Shown here piece after piece: positions 43,694 to 53,248 of a DNA stretch of 64,000 nt. Position 1 is the first letter of the stretch. Each line of letters begins with the position of its first letter. The notes beneath the pieces are model-generated. The model did not search any database. It was not told the DNA's origin and saw nothing but the letters and a program-made list of their open reading frames with translations. The translations under genes were made by a program, and so were the position numbers. This DNA comes from Caballeronia sp. SL2Y3 (GTDB lineage: Bacteria; Pseudomonadota; Gammaproteobacteria; Burkholderiales; Burkholderiaceae): NCBI RefSeq assembly GCF_022879575.1, contig NZ_CP084260.1:1426001-1490000 (forward strand). The letters are read 5' to 3'.

Positions 43694-44710
43694 TCAGAAA
43701 CCCGTCATCACCAGCTTGCCGATCGCGCGCCCTTCTTCCAGAAGGCGATGCGCTTCTCTCAGGTTCGCGGCGTCGATCTTTCCGAGGTTCTTGCCGAGCG
43801 TCGTGCGGATGATGCCTGCGTCGATCAGCCGCGCCACTTCGGACAACAGCTTGTGCTGCTCGATCATGTCGGGCGTCTGGAACATCGCTCGCGTGAACAT
43901 GAACTCCCAGTGAAACGCCGCGCTTTTCGCCTTCAGCAGTTCGACGGGAAGCGGCGCTGCATTCTCGACGATCGTGCAGATGCTGCCCTGCGGCTTCACG
44001 ACTTCGGCCGCGGCCGGAAAATGCTTGTCGGTGTCGTTGAAGATGAGCACATAGTCGACCTGAGGGGTGCCGGCGTCCTTCAGTTGCGCCGGAATGTTCT
44101 CGAAGTGATTGACGATGCGATCCGCGCCCAGCTCCGTCGCCCATTTCGCCGACTCGGGCCGCGACGCTGTCGCGATCACATGGAGCTTCGCGACTTGCTT
44201 GGCGAGCTGAATACCGATCGAGCCGACGCCGCCCGCGCCGCCGATGATGAGCACGGTCTTGCCCGCGTCCTTGCCTTCGGCGGACACCTTCAGCCGGTCG
44301 AACAACGCTTCCCATGCCGTGAGCGTGGTGAGCGGGAGCGCGGCCGCGTGCGTGAAGTCGAGCGACTTGGGCTTCGCGCCGACGATGCGCTCGTCGATCA
44401 GATGGAATTCGCTGTTCGCGCCTTGCCGCGTGATGTCGCCGGCGTAATAGACGGCATCGCCCACTTTGAAGAGCGAGACGTCCGGACCGACGGCTTCCAC
44501 GACGCCGGCTGCGTCCCAGCCGAGCACGCGCGGGCTGTCCTCGATCTTGTCCTTCGGCGCGCGCACTTTGGTGTCGACAGGATTCACCGCGATGGCCTCG
44601 ATTCTCACGAGCAGATCGCGACCGGTCGGCGTGGGCTTATCGAGCTCGATGTCGACGAGCGATTCGGGGTTCGAAATCGGCAAGTAGCGGGTCAAACCGA
44701 TGGCTTTCAT
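43694..44710 (-). CDS. Zinc-type alcohol dehydrogenase / quinone oxidoreductase family protein
   Basis: 338 aa from the ATG at 44710. It starts MKAIGLTRYLPISNPESLVDIELDKPTP, a typical MDR-family N-terminus, has GWDAAGVVEAVGPDV, and carries the NADPH site VLIIGGAGGVGSIGIQLAK (about residues 152-170). The usual catalytic zinc Cys residues are absent, so it is more likely a zinc-independent quinone/enone reductase. The frame continues far upstream to 46276 but that is antisense to other genes. A LysR gene is divergent, 120 bp away, and may control it. Confidence 0.85.
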   Translation of the reverse strand: MKAIGLTRYLPISNPESLVDIELDKPTPTGRDLLVRIEAIAVNPVDTKVRAPKDKIEDSPRVLGWDAAGVVEAVGPDVSLFKVGDAVYYAGDITRQGANSEFHLIDERIVGAKPKSLDFTHAAALPLTTLTAWEALFDRLKVSAEGKDAGKTVLIIGGAGGVGSIGIQLAKQVAKLHVIATASRPESAKWATELGADRIVNHFENIPAQLKDAGTPQVDYVLIFNDTDKHFPAAAEVVKPQGSICTIVENAAPLPVELLKAKSAAFHWEFMFTRAMFQTPDMIEQHKLLSEVARLIDAGIIRTTLGKNLGKIDAANLREAHRLLEEGRAIGKLVMTGF

Positions 44711-44830
44711 GATGTGTCCTTGGTGAGGTGACTTTGGATTCTTAATGCAAACGGTGACTGCATCGTAGCGCGCGTCGCGCTTTCGCAAAACCGCGATAAT
44801 GCAGGAAACATTTTTCGGGGAATCCATCGA

Positions 44831-45787
44831 ATGGCGAGCGACGCATGGGTTGAAGGACACGCGCGGGACCGGCTCGATCTGCTCGACGTGAGCCTTTTCG
44901 TGCGCGCGGCGGCGCTGGCGAACCTGTCGTCGGCGGCGCGCGAGTTTGGCTTGTCGCCGGCCGTGGCGAGCGCGCGGATCGCGGGTCTGGAGCGCATGCT
45001 GGGCGCGCGGCTGCTGCACCGGACGACGCGGCGCGTGAGCGTCACGCAGGAAGGCGAGATCTTCGCGGCGCATGCGCGCCAGTTGCTGGAAGCGGCAGAA
45101 GCGGCGCGCGCATCGGTCGGCCGGGCGCTCGCGGAGCCCCATGGGCGGCTGCGCGTGACGATGCCCTCTTCGCTCGGCCGTCAGCACATCTCGCCGCTGA
45201 TTCCGGCATTTCTCGCGCAGTATCCAAGCGTGACGATGGACTTGCGCATGACGGATCAGATCGTCGATCTCGTGGATGAAGGCATCGACCTTGCAATACG
45301 CATCGGCGCGTTGAAGGACTCGACGCTCGTCGCGCGCAAGCTCGCGAGCAACCGGCGCGTGCTGTGTGCGTCGCCTGCTTATCTGGAGAAACACGGCACG
45401 CCGCGCCATCCCGCCGATCTTGCGCAGCACGAATGCGTGATTCTCGCCGATCAGCGCGACTGGAGTTTCGTCACGCCGACCGGCGTGATCGATGTACGCG
45501 TGTCCGGCCGGCTCGTCACGGACAACGGCGAAGTGATCCGCGATGCGCTCGCGGCGGGCATCGGCATCGGGCTGAAGTCGACGTGGAGCGTGGCGCCGTT
45601 GCTCGCGAGCGGAGAACTCGTCACCGTGCTCGATGACTATCCGATCGCGCAGACTGTCGCGATCTGGGCGGTGTATCCGAGTCGCGCGTTCGTTCCGCCG
45701 AAGACGCTGGCGTTCATCGAGTTTCTTGCGGGCAGGTTCGGGGAGCCGCCTTATTGGGACGTCGATCCGGCGGCGGTGATGCGTTAG
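44831..45787 (+). CDS. LysR-family transcriptional regulator
   Basis: 318 aa. The helix-turn-helix lies in LDLLDVSLFVRAAALANLSSAAREFGLSPAVASARIAGLE (residues about 14-53), and the effector domain begins GRLRVTMPSSLGRQHISPLIPAFLAQYP. It resembles the CrgA/DmlR-like group that often regulates a divergent oxidoreductase, here the MDR-family gene. The last 18 codons (GRFGEPPYWDVDPAAVMR and stop) are the head of the 155-bp unit that recurs twice downstream. Confidence 0.88.
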   Translation: MASDAWVEGHARDRLDLLDVSLFVRAAALANLSSAAREFGLSPAVASARIAGLERMLGARLLHRTTRRVSVTQEGEIFAAHARQLLEAAEAARASVGRALAEPHGRLRVTMPSSLGRQHISPLIPAFLAQYPSVTMDLRMTDQIVDLVDEGIDLAIRIGALKDSTLVARKLASNRRVLCASPAYLEKHGTPRHPADLAQHECVILADQRDWSFVTPTGVIDVRVSGRLVTDNGEVIRDALAAGIGIGLKSTWSVAPLLASGELVTVLDDYPIAQTVAIWAVYPSRAFVPPKTLAFIEFLAGRFGEPPYWDVDPAAVMR

Positions 45788-46195
45788 CAGGTTTTGCGTT
45801 TCGCATGCGCATGCATGATGCCGCATGCAAAATGCCAAGCATGCCCGCGCGGGGTCGAGGTCGCGCCCCTCGCGTACATCGCGCGGGGCGGTTCGGCCAC
45901 CGGCCGTACCGAGACCGTCGAATAGGCTGCGGTCGTGCGGTAGGGAGTTCTGTGTTTTGCATGCAACGGGCCCTGTGCCGCATGCAAGATGCCAACGCTG
46001 CTCGCCAGCGTTGAGGTAGCCCCCGCTCGGACATCTCGCAAAGCGGTTCGGCGAGCCGCTGTATTGGCGAGTCGAACCGGCTGCGGTCATGCGGTAGGGA
46101 GGTTCGCGTACTGCATGCCGCATGCATGATGCTGCATGCAAAATGCCAAGCATGCCCGCCCGGCGTCGAAACAACGCTCGCCCCGTACAATACCC
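45735..46195 (+). repeat. Three-copy 155-bp tandem repeat beginning in the LysR gene's last codons
   Basis: GGTTCGG begins each unit at 45735, 45890 and 46045, an exact 155-bp period. Copy 1 includes the last 17 codons and stop of the LysR gene. Copies 2 and 3 are degenerate but clear: CTGCGGTC-TGCGGTAGGGAG in both stands where the gene has CGGCGGTGATGCGTTAGCAG, and copy 3 keeps GTATTGGCGAGTCGA against TTATTGGGACGTCGA. Each copy then has a GCATGC-rich element (45803-45846, 45956-45992, 46111-46157) with GCATGCAAAATGCCAAGC or close to it, then a CG-rich end containing TACAT / GACAT / TACAAT. No credible gene lies in 45788-46231. Confidence 0.9.
46186..46191 (+). promoter_or_regulatory. Possible -10 element for serB inside the third repeat copy
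   Basis: TACAAT lies 40 bp before the serB start. The best -35 candidate 17 bp upstream is the weak GTCGAA (46163-46168). Homologous positions in copies 1 and 2 read TACATC and GACATC. Confidence 0.4.
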
Positions 46196-46231
46196 GGTTC
46201 CCGCGCCATCGCTCGACAAAAATCCGCTCCG

Positions 46232-47071
46232 ATGAACCTCGTCATTCAAAGCCCCGCCCCGATCGCCGATTCGCACTTGCGGCCGCTTGCCGCCCTCGCC
46301 CGCTCGCGCACGGCTTCACGTATCGACGACACGCTCTTGCGCCTCGTCGATGCCGATCCGCTTCAGCGTCCCGACGTCGATGCGTATTGCGGGTCGCACG
46401 CGCTCGACTATGCGTACATCGAGCCGCAAGCGCAGCTTTCCGATTTCGGTCTCGTCGCCATGGACATGGACTCGACGCTGATCACCATCGAATGCATCGA
46501 CGAGATCGCGGACTTTTGCGGGCTGAAGGCCGAAGTCGCTGCCATCACGGAAGCGTCGATGCGCGGTGAGATCAAGGACTTCAACGAAAGCCTGACGCGC
46601 CGCGTCGCTCTGCTGAAGGGGCTCGACGCCACGGCGCTCGAACGCGTCTATGAAGAACGCCTGCGACTGTCGCCGGGCGCGGAACGCATGCTCGAAGGCG
46701 CGCGCGCGGCGGGACTGAAGACGCTGCTCGTGTCCGGCGGCTTCACGTTCTTCACCGAGCGCCTGAAAACGCGTCTCGGGCTCGACTACACGCGCGCGAA
46801 CACGCTGGAAATCGTCGATGGCAAGCTGACCGGCAAGGTCATCGGTGAAATCGTGAATGCCGACGTGAAGGCGCGCACGCTGCGCGAGACGTGCGAGAAG
46901 ATCGGCATCGATCCCGAGCGGGCGATTGCAATGGGCGACGGCTCCAACGATCTGAAGATGATGGCCGAAGCCGGCCTGTCCGTGGCGTTTCGTGCGAAGC
47001 CCGTCGTGCGCGAGTCGGCGAGCGTCGCGTTCAACTTCGTCGGACTGGACGGACTGCTTCGCCTGTTCTGA
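46232..47071 (+). CDS. serB: Phosphoserine phosphatase
   Basis: 279 aa. The HAD motif I is AMDMDSTLITIECIDEIAD with both catalytic Asp residues. Motif II is VSGGFTFF, the Lys of motif III lies near GKVIGEIVNADVKA, and motif IV is AMGDGSNDLKMM. It makes serine from phosphoserine, the last step of serine synthesis. The ~80-residue N-terminal extension is as in other beta-proteobacterial SerB proteins. The stop abuts the stop of the convergent metC gene. Confidence 0.92.
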   Translation: MNLVIQSPAPIADSHLRPLAALARSRTASRIDDTLLRLVDADPLQRPDVDAYCGSHALDYAYIEPQAQLSDFGLVAMDMDSTLITIECIDEIADFCGLKAEVAAITEASMRGEIKDFNESLTRRVALLKGLDATALERVYEERLRLSPGAERMLEGARAAGLKTLLVSGGFTFFTERLKTRLGLDYTRANTLEIVDGKLTGKVIGEIVNADVKARTLRETCEKIGIDPERAIAMGDGSNDLKMMAEAGLSVAFRAKPVVRESASVAFNFVGLDGLLRLF

Positions 47072-48265
47072 TTACGCGAACGCCTTGCCGAGCGCGGATT
47101 CGATGTCCGCGCGCAAGTCCGCTTCGTCTTCCAGACCCACGTACAGCCGCACCAGCACGCCTTCGTGCGGCCATTGCGACGCAGTGCGCATCGAGCGCAC
47201 GTTGTAGGGCATCGCGAGGCTATGCGCGCCGCCCCAGCTCCAGCCGATCGAAAAAAGATTGAGCGCCTCGACGAACGCATCGACCTCTTCGGCGCTGTAT
47301 CGGGCATCGAATACGATCGAGAACAGACCGCCCGCGCCGCCCGAAAAGTCGCGCGCGAAAAACTCGTGGCCGGGGCAATCATTGAGCGCGGGATGCAGCA
47401 CCGCGGCCACTTCGGGGCGCGTCTTGAGCCAACGCGCGAGCGCGAGCGCCGAGCGGTCGTGCGCTTCGTAACGAAGTTTCATCGAAGGCAGGCTGCGCAA
47501 GACGAGCGATGCATCGTCCGCCGACACACCGACGCCCAGCCGCATGCGCGCGCGCTTGAGCTTCTTGTGCAATTCGACATCGCGCGTGATGGTTGCGCCC
47601 ATCAGAATGTCGCTGCCGCCCGACTGGTACTTCGTCAGCGCCTGCACCGAAATATCGACGCCGTGATCGAACGGCTTGAACGCGAGTCCCGCCGAGAACG
47701 TGTTGTCGATCGCGGTCACGATGCCGCGCGCCCGCGCGACCGCCGTAATCGCCGGCACGTCCTGCACTTCCATCGTGACCGAACCGGGCGCTTCGAGCCA
47801 GATGAGCTTCGTGTTGGGACGGATCGAATCGGCGATGCCGGCGCCGATCATCGGATCGTAGTAGCTGACTTCGAGGCCGAAGTCGCTCGCGAGCCAGTCC
47901 GCATGCTCGCGATTCGGCGAGTACGCGTTGTCCGGCACGAGCACGTGATCGCGCGCTTTGACGAGGCCGAAGTACACGTTCGAGATCGCCGCGAGGCCGG
48001 ACGGCTGCAAAAGCGCGTGCTCGCCGCCCTCGATCGCGGCCAGGCGCTGCGCGAGCGCGATCGTCGTCGGGGTGCCGTGCAGGCCGTAGCGCCACTTGGA
48101 GTCGTCGCTCCAGACGAGCGCGCGCATGGTCGCGAGGTCCGGAAAAACGACCGTCGATGCCCGCGCCACCGGCACGGAGAACGACTCGAAGCCGGGCGTG
48201 ATGCGGTCGTCCGGCTGGACGATGCGCGTTTGCAGGTCTCGGTCCTTGCTGCTGGAATCGGTCAT
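47072..48265 (-). CDS. metC: Cystathionine beta-lyase
   Basis: 397 aa. Family landmarks are YGLHGTPTTIALAQRLAAIEGG, LLQPSGLAAISNVYFGLV, TAIDNTFSAGLAFKP and the PLP lysine in VQALTKYQSGGSDILMGA. The MetC type is supported by the WLEAPGSVTMEVQDVPAI stretch and by WSWGGAHSLAMPYNV near the C-terminus. It splits cystathionine to homocysteine, pyruvate and ammonia. It is convergent with serB, with no bases between the stops. Confidence 0.88.
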   Translation of the reverse strand: MTDSSSKDRDLQTRIVQPDDRITPGFESFSVPVARASTVVFPDLATMRALVWSDDSKWRYGLHGTPTTIALAQRLAAIEGGEHALLQPSGLAAISNVYFGLVKARDHVLVPDNAYSPNREHADWLASDFGLEVSYYDPMIGAGIADSIRPNTKLIWLEAPGSVTMEVQDVPAITAVARARGIVTAIDNTFSAGLAFKPFDHGVDISVQALTKYQSGGSDILMGATITRDVELHKKLKRARMRLGVGVSADDASLVLRSLPSMKLRYEAHDRSALALARWLKTRPEVAAVLHPALNDCPGHEFFARDFSGGAGGLFSIVFDARYSAEEVDAFVEALNLFSIGWSWGGAHSLAMPYNVRSMRTASQWPHEGVLVRLYVGLEDEADLRADIESALGKAFA

Positions 48266-48297
48266 GGGCTTGCTGTCAGCGTGAATGAAAGAAGGCG

Positions 48298-48981
48298 TTA
48301 TTCGCCGATGATGACGTTCGTCGTGCCGCCCACGGCATTCGGCGGCGAGGAAGGCAACGCAGGCGGCGCGGGTTCGAGCGAAGGCGCGGCGGGCGCGGCA
48401 ACAGTGCCGGTGCTAGCCGGCGCGCGCGGCAGCATTACGCCGGCCACGGCAGGCCGCAACTCGAAAGGCTGCGCATTAGAATCGTCCGGGTCCATGCGTT
48501 CGCCCGAGACGCTTCCGTCCGCCTCGAACTTGCCGACCCAGTTGCCGGTGATGTGCGTCCCGTCGTTCGACTCCTCGATTTCGAGCGTTTCGCCGTCGCG
48601 ATCGCCCGCCACGAGAATCACCGTCGGGCTGCCGACGAAGCGATACTCGCCATGCACGCCGGACGCGTCATCGGTCTTGGCGCCGAGCTTCATCTCGATC
48701 TGCTTGCCGCCGAGCGTGCCCACGTAGCGCGGAAAGCGCGCGTACTCCGGATTCGGCGCCAGCGGCTTTTGCGGCGGCAGCGCGAGCGTCCGGATCGCCT
48801 TGTCGGCGCCATACGATTCGCCGCTCGGCGCGCTTCGGGCGCTCGCGGACGCCGACGCCGATGCATCCGGCGGCATCGGCGAATTGCAGCCCGCGAGCGC
48901 GAGCGCCGCGGCCAAGCCCGCGGTCATCGTCAGCGCGGCCCGCAAGCCCGGCCGATTCGTTGCCTTCGTTGCTTCTCTCAT
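48298..48981 (-). CDS. Putative lipoprotein of unknown function
   Basis: 227 aa from Met at 48981. A signal peptide with lipobox LALAGC (Cys about residue 32) indicates a lipid-anchored envelope protein. After a Ser/Ala-rich linker, a globular part includes YVGTLGGKQIEMKLGAKTDD and TLEIEESNDGTHITGNWVGKFE, which reads like a beta-sandwich/lipocalin-type fold. The C-terminal 50 residues are Ala/Pro rich. I recognise no family. Confidence 0.65.
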   Translation of the reverse strand: MREATKATNRPGLRAALTMTAGLAAALALAGCNSPMPPDASASASASARSAPSGESYGADKAIRTLALPPQKPLAPNPEYARFPRYVGTLGGKQIEMKLGAKTDDASGVHGEYRFVGSPTVILVAGDRDGETLEIEESNDGTHITGNWVGKFEADGSVSGERMDPDDSNAQPFELRPAVAGVMLPRAPASTGTVAAPAAPSLEPAPPALPSSPPNAVGGTTNVIIGE

Positions 48982-49003
48982 CCTTCTTTCCTTCGATACC
49001 ACG

Positions 49004-50188
49004 TCAAATACGCTCGAAGATCGCGGCGATCCCCTGCCCGCCGCCGATGCACATCGTCACGAGCGCGTAACGCCCGCCAATGCGCTGGAGCTCGTACAGC
49101 GCCTTCACCGTGATGAGCGCGCCGGTCGCGCCTATCGGATGCCCGAGCGAAATGCCCGAGCCGTTCGGGTTCACCTTCGCGGGATCGAGCCGCAGTTCCT
49201 GCGTGACCGCGCACGCTTGCGCGGCGAACGCTTCGTTGGCTTCGATCACGTCGAGATCGTCGACGGAAAGCCCGGCGCGCTCCAGCACCTTGCGCGTGGC
49301 CGGCACCGGGCCGATGCCCATGATGGTCGGATCGACGCCCGCGTGCGCGTACGCCACGAGCCGCCCGAGCGGCCGCGCGCCGCGCTTCTCCGCGACGCCG
49401 CGTTCCATCAGCACGACGGCCGCCGCCGCGTCGTTGATGCCGGACGCGTTGCCCGCCGTCACCGTGCCGTTCTCCTTCGCGAACACCGGCTTCAGCTTCG
49501 CGAAGTCTTCCGCCGTCGCGTTCATGCGCACGTGCTCGTCGCGCTCGAACACGGTGTTGCCCTTCTTCGATGCCAGCGTGATCGGCAGAATCTGCTCCTT
49601 GAAGTAGCCGGCCTCGATGGCGTTGGCCGCGCGACGGTGCGATTCCAGCGCGAGCGCGTCCTGCGCCTCGCGCGTGATGCCGTACTGGTTCGCGACGTTC
49701 TCGGCCGTCACGCCCATGTGAATCTTGTGGAACGGGTCGTTCAGCGCGCCGAGCATCACGTCGACGACGCGCGCATCGCCCATGCGCTGGCCGAAGCGCG
49801 CGGCGGGCATCACGTACGGCGCGCGGCTCATGCTTTCCGCGCCGCCGCCGATGGCGATGTCCGCATCGCCGAGCAGAATCGACTGCGCGGCCGACACGAT
49901 CGCCTGCAAGCCCGAGCCGCACAGCCGGTTCACGGTGAGCGCGGGCGCGTGCTGCGACACGCCGCCGTCGAGCGCCGCGACGCGCGCGAGATACATGTCG
50001 CGCGGCTCGGTCTGGATCACGTTGCCGAACACGACGTGTCCGACTTCCTCGCCCGCGACGCTCGCGCGGGACAGCGCCTCGCGCACCACGCGCGCGCCGA
50101 GATCGGTCGGCGCGAAATCCTTCAGCGCGCCGCCGAAACCGCCGATTGCCGTGCGCACGCCGCTTGCCACCACCACTTCGCGTTCCAT
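49004..50188 (-). CDS. bktB: Beta-ketothiolase, BktB type
   Basis: 394 aa. The catalytic Cys is in NRLCGSGLQAIVSAAQ, the His in NGSGISLGHPIGATGA and the second Cys in TMCIGGGQG. Long stretches such as HVVFGNVIQTEPRDMYLARVAAL match BktB of Cupriavidus necator as I recall it. BktB condenses acyl-CoAs including propionyl-CoA, so it can feed 3-hydroxyvalerate units to PHA synthesis. A second thiolase, phaA, lies 4 kb upstream in the same direction. Confidence 0.87.
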   Translation of the reverse strand: MEREVVVASGVRTAIGGFGGALKDFAPTDLGARVVREALSRASVAGEEVGHVVFGNVIQTEPRDMYLARVAALDGGVSQHAPALTVNRLCGSGLQAIVSAAQSILLGDADIAIGGGAESMSRAPYVMPAARFGQRMGDARVVDVMLGALNDPFHKIHMGVTAENVANQYGITREAQDALALESHRRAANAIEAGYFKEQILPITLASKKGNTVFERDEHVRMNATAEDFAKLKPVFAKENGTVTAGNASGINDAAAAVVLMERGVAEKRGARPLGRLVAYAHAGVDPTIMGIGPVPATRKVLERAGLSVDDLDVIEANEAFAAQACAVTQELRLDPAKVNPNGSGISLGHPIGATGALITVKALYELQRIGGRYALVTMCIGGGQGIAAIFERI

Positions 50189-50224
50189 GTCGTCTCCTTT
50201 CCTATCGAATGGTTTTATGAAAGC

Positions 50225-51157
50225 TCACGCCAGCGCGCGTTCGACGGCCGCCCGGTCCGGGATCGGCGCGACCGCGCCGAAGCCTTGCGTCGATAACGCC
50301 GCCGCCGCGTTCGCGTAGTGCGCCGCCGCGAAGGGATCGTCGCCCGCGACGAGCCGCGCGATGAATGCGCCGCCGAAGCAATCGCCCGCGCCGGTCGCAT
50401 CGACCGCATTCACGACGCGGCCCCGCACCACGCGCCGCTCGTCCGGCGTCGCGATATACGCGCCTTCCGGGCCGAGCTTCATCGCGACGATTGTCGGGCC
50501 GAGCGCGAGCAGCGTGTCGACGATGGCGTCCTTGTCTTCGTGGCCCGTGAGCACGGTGACGTCGTCCCAGCTCGGCAGACAGATATCGCTCTGGCGGATC
50601 GCTTCGAGCATCACCGCGCGGGCGCGCGCGAGCGGCCAGAGCTTCAGCCGCAGGTTCGTGTCGAAGCTGACCCGCACGCCGTTGCTGCGCGCATGGTCGA
50701 TGGCGGCGAACGCGGCATCGCACGCGCTCACGCCGATGGCGAGACTGATGCCCGACAGATGCACGACTTTCGCGGCCGCGATCATGTCGAGCGGCAGATG
50801 CGACGGCGCATAGCGGCTCGCCGCCGACCCCGCGCGCAGATAGTCGAAGCGATGCCCGCTCGCGCCGTGCGACACGAAATAGACGCCCGTTGGCGCGTCC
50901 GGGTCGACGCGAACGGCGGACGTGTCGACGTTCTCCGCGCGCCACAGATCGAGCAGCAGTTGCCCGAACCCATCGTTGCCGACCGCGGAGACGAAGCCCG
51001 TCGCCGCGCCCTGCCGCGCCGCCGCGATCAGAAAGTTCGATACGTCGCCGCCGAAGCCTTGCAGATACGTCGGCTCGTCACGTCTCGACTGATTGAACTC
51101 GATCATCGCCTCGCCGAGCGCGAGGATGTGCGGCGTGTGGGGCGTCGTCGGGCTCAT
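50225..51157 (-). CDS. kdgK: 2-dehydro-3-deoxygluconokinase (PfkB family)
   Basis: 310 aa. The N-terminal GEAMIEFNQ and GFGGDVSNFLIAAARQG and the C-terminal DATGAGDCFGGAFIARL are PfkB signatures, and FDTNLRLKLWPLARAR is typical of KDG kinases. It phosphorylates 2-keto-3-deoxygluconate into the Entner-Doudoroff pathway. It starts 3 bp after the rimO stop and probably shares its transcript. The kinase at 17224-18240 is a paralog. Confidence 0.83.
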   Translation of the reverse strand: MSPTTPHTPHILALGEAMIEFNQSRRDEPTYLQGFGGDVSNFLIAAARQGAATGFVSAVGNDGFGQLLLDLWRAENVDTSAVRVDPDAPTGVYFVSHGASGHRFDYLRAGSAASRYAPSHLPLDMIAAAKVVHLSGISLAIGVSACDAAFAAIDHARSNGVRVSFDTNLRLKLWPLARARAVMLEAIRQSDICLPSWDDVTVLTGHEDKDAIVDTLLALGPTIVAMKLGPEGAYIATPDERRVVRGRVVNAVDATGAGDCFGGAFIARLVAGDDPFAAAHYANAAAALSTQGFGAVAPIPDRAAVERALA

Positions 51158-51160
51158 CGA

Positions 51161-52552
51161 TCAGACCTCGCCCCAGAGATCGTGGCCGTCCGCGCCCGTG
51201 ATCTTCACCGAAACGAAGTCGCCCGCCTTGTAGCGCTTCGAGGCCTTCGTCGGCGGCGCGATATACACGACGCCGTCGATTTCCGGCGCATCCGCCGCCG
51301 TGCGCCCGATGCCGCCTTCCGCGCTGATCTCATCGACGAGCACTTTCAGCGTCTTGCCAACTTTCTTCCTCATGCGCTTTGCCGACAGTTCCTCGGCCAG
51401 TTCCATGAAGCGCGCGCGGCGTTCCTCGCGCACGTCGTCGGGCAGCGCGCCGTCGAGTTCGTTGGCGGTAGCGCCTTCGACCGGCGAATACGCGAAGCAG
51501 CCGACGCGATCCAGATCCGCTTCCTCGATGAAGTCGAGCAGCGTCTGGAACTGCTCTTCCGTCTCGCCCGGAAAGCCCGCGATGAACGTGCTGCGAATCG
51601 TCAGATCCGGGCACATGGCGCGCCATGCCTTCACGCGCTCCAGCACCTTTTCGGCATTGGCCGGGCGCTTCATGCGCTTCAGCACTTCCGGATGCGCGTG
51701 CTGGAACGGCACGTCGAGATACGGCAGCACGTGGCCCTTGAGCGGCCCTTCCGCCATCATCGGGATGACTTCATCGACGCTCGGATACGGATACACGTAG
51801 TGCAGGCGCACCCACGCGCCGTACTGCGCGGCCAGTTCGCCCAGCGCGCCGACGAGTTCGGTCATGCGCGTCTTGAGCGGCTTGCCGTTCCAGAAACCGG
51901 TGCGGTACTTCACATCGACGCCGTACGCGCTCGTGTCCTGCGAAATGACGAGCAGTTCCTTCACGCCCGACTTGAAGAGATTCTCGGCTTCGAGCATCAC
52001 TTCGGCGACGGGACGCGAAACGAGATCGCCGCGCATCGACGGAATGATGCAGAACGTGCAGCGGTGGTTGCAGCCTTCGGAAATCTTGAGATACGCGTAA
52101 TGGCGCGGCGTGAGCTTGATGCCGGCGGGCGGCACGAGATCGACGAACGGGTCGTGCGGCTTCGGCAAGTGTGCGTGGACCGCGTTCATCACTTCGTTGG
52201 TCGCGTGCGGGCCGGTGACGGCCAGCACCTTCGGATGCACTTCCTCGATGAGCCCGTTGCCGCTCGCGCTCTTTTTCGCGCCGAGGCAGCCGGTCACGAT
52301 GACCTTGCCGTTTTCGTTGAGCGCCTCGCCGATGGCGTCGAGGCTTTCCTGCACGGCTTCGTCGATAAAGCCGCAGGTGTTGACGACGACGAGGTCGGCG
52401 CCGTCATAGCTGCCGGAGATTTGATAACCCTCGGCGCGCAACTGGGTGATGATCTGCTCCGAATCGACGAGGGCTTTCGGGCAGCCGAGGCTGACCATGC
52501 CGATCTTCGGCGCGGAGTTCGTCTTGACGATTGAATCTAAGGAATTTTTCAC
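51161..52552 (-). CDS. rimO: Ribosomal protein S12 methylthiotransferase
   Basis: 463 aa if started at the GTG at 52552 (reads [16 protein letters not shown]); an ATG at 52597 would add 15 residues. The MTTase domain has [21 protein letters not shown] and TGCLGAK with three iron-sulfur Cys. The radical SAM motif is [13 protein letters not shown] (CxxxCxxC), and a TRAM domain ends the protein. It methylthiolates Asp88 of ribosomal protein S12. It lies downstream of phaR and upstream of kdgK. Confidence 0.92.
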   Translation of the reverse strand: MKNSLDSIVKTNSAPKIGMVSLGCPKALVDSEQIITQLRAEGYQISGSYDGADLVVVNTCGFIDEAVQESLDAIGEALNENGKVIVTGCLGAKKSASGNGLIEEVHPKVLAVTGPHATNEVMNAVHAHLPKPHDPFVDLVPPAGIKLTPRHYAYLKISEGCNHRCTFCIIPSMRGDLVSRPVAEVMLEAENLFKSGVKELLVISQDTSAYGVDVKYRTGFWNGKPLKTRMTELVGALGELAAQYGAWVRLHYVYPYPSVDEVIPMMAEGPLKGHVLPYLDVPFQHAHPEVLKRMKRPANAEKVLERVKAWRAMCPDLTIRSTFIAGFPGETEEQFQTLLDFIEEADLDRVGCFAYSPVEGATANELDGALPDDVREERRARFMELAEELSAKRMRKKVGKTLKVLVDEISAEGGIGRTAADAPEIDGVVYIAPPTKASKRYKAGDFVSVKITGADGHDLWGEV

Positions 52553-52672
52553 GGGGAAACGGTCGGATGAGGGGCGTCGCCGGACGCACGAGGCCAATCC
52601 CGTATTTTACCCCGGAGCATCCTTCGAAGCCGTTCCGGGCCGGCTCGCCCGAAGCGAGAACGCCCGGCTTCC

Positions 52673-53248
52673 TTACTTCTTGTCCCCTGACGGCGCGCTC
52701 GGCGTCGGGAACGGGAACGTGTTGAACATCGTCTTCGCCTGATTCTGCATCTGCTCCTGCATCTGCACGAACATGTTCTTCGACTGCTCGATGTAGCTCG
52801 TCATCATGCCCTGCATCATCGGGGCCTGCATGTTCATGAACTGCGACCAGACTTCCGGATTGAGCGCGTTGCCGTCGTAGATGCCCTTGCTCTGCTCCGA
52901 GAGCTTCTGCTGGATGTCGATGAACGCCTGAATGTTCTTCTCCAGATACGTGCCCATCATGCCCTGCATCGCATGGCCGTAGAAGCGGATAATCTGCGAG
53001 AGCATCACGGACGAGAACATCGGCAAGCCGCCGCTCTCTTCTTCCAGAATGATCTGCAAAAGGATGCTGCGCGTCAGGTCGTCGTTGGACTTGGCGTCGA
53101 GCACCTTGAAGTCTTCCTGATCGAGCACGAGCTGCTTCACGTCGGACAACGTGATGTAAGTGCTCGTCTCCGTGTCATAGAGCCGCCGGTTCGGATATTT
53201 TTTGATGAGTCGTTCGGCGGATTTCTTTGTAGTAGTCGTGGTGGTCAT
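52673..53248 (-). CDS. phaR: Polyhydroxyalkanoate synthesis regulator PhaR
   Basis: 191 aa. The N-terminal DNA-binding domain (KKYPNRRLYDTETSTYITLSDVKQLVL in segments) is the invariant PHB accumulation regulator motif. The C-terminal half is rich in Met and Gln (MNMQAPMMQGMMTSY) and fits the PHB-granule-binding region. PhaR represses phasin genes and itself until PHB granules titrate it. It follows phaB by 159 bp, as in Cupriavidus. Confidence 0.92.
   Translation of the reverse strand: MTTTTTTKKSAERLIKKYPNRRLYDTETSTYITLSDVKQLVLDQEDFKVLDAKSNDDLTRSILLQIILEEESGGLPMFSSVMLSQIIRFYGHAMQGMMGTYLEKNIQAFIDIQQKLSEQSKGIYDGNALNPEVWSQFMNMQAPMMQGMMTSYIEQSKNMFVQMQEQMQNQAKTMFNTFPFPTPSAPSGDKK

Noticed and set aside
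45714..46190. A 158-residue minus-strand frame across the second array
   Set aside because: Its internal repeats simply mirror the 155-bp DNA units, and it overlaps the LysR gene end antisense.
44711..46276. Upstream extension of the ADH-like frame to 860 residues
   Set aside because: The extension is antisense to the LysR gene and the 155-bp array; the MDR-family protein begins cleanly at the ATG at 44710.
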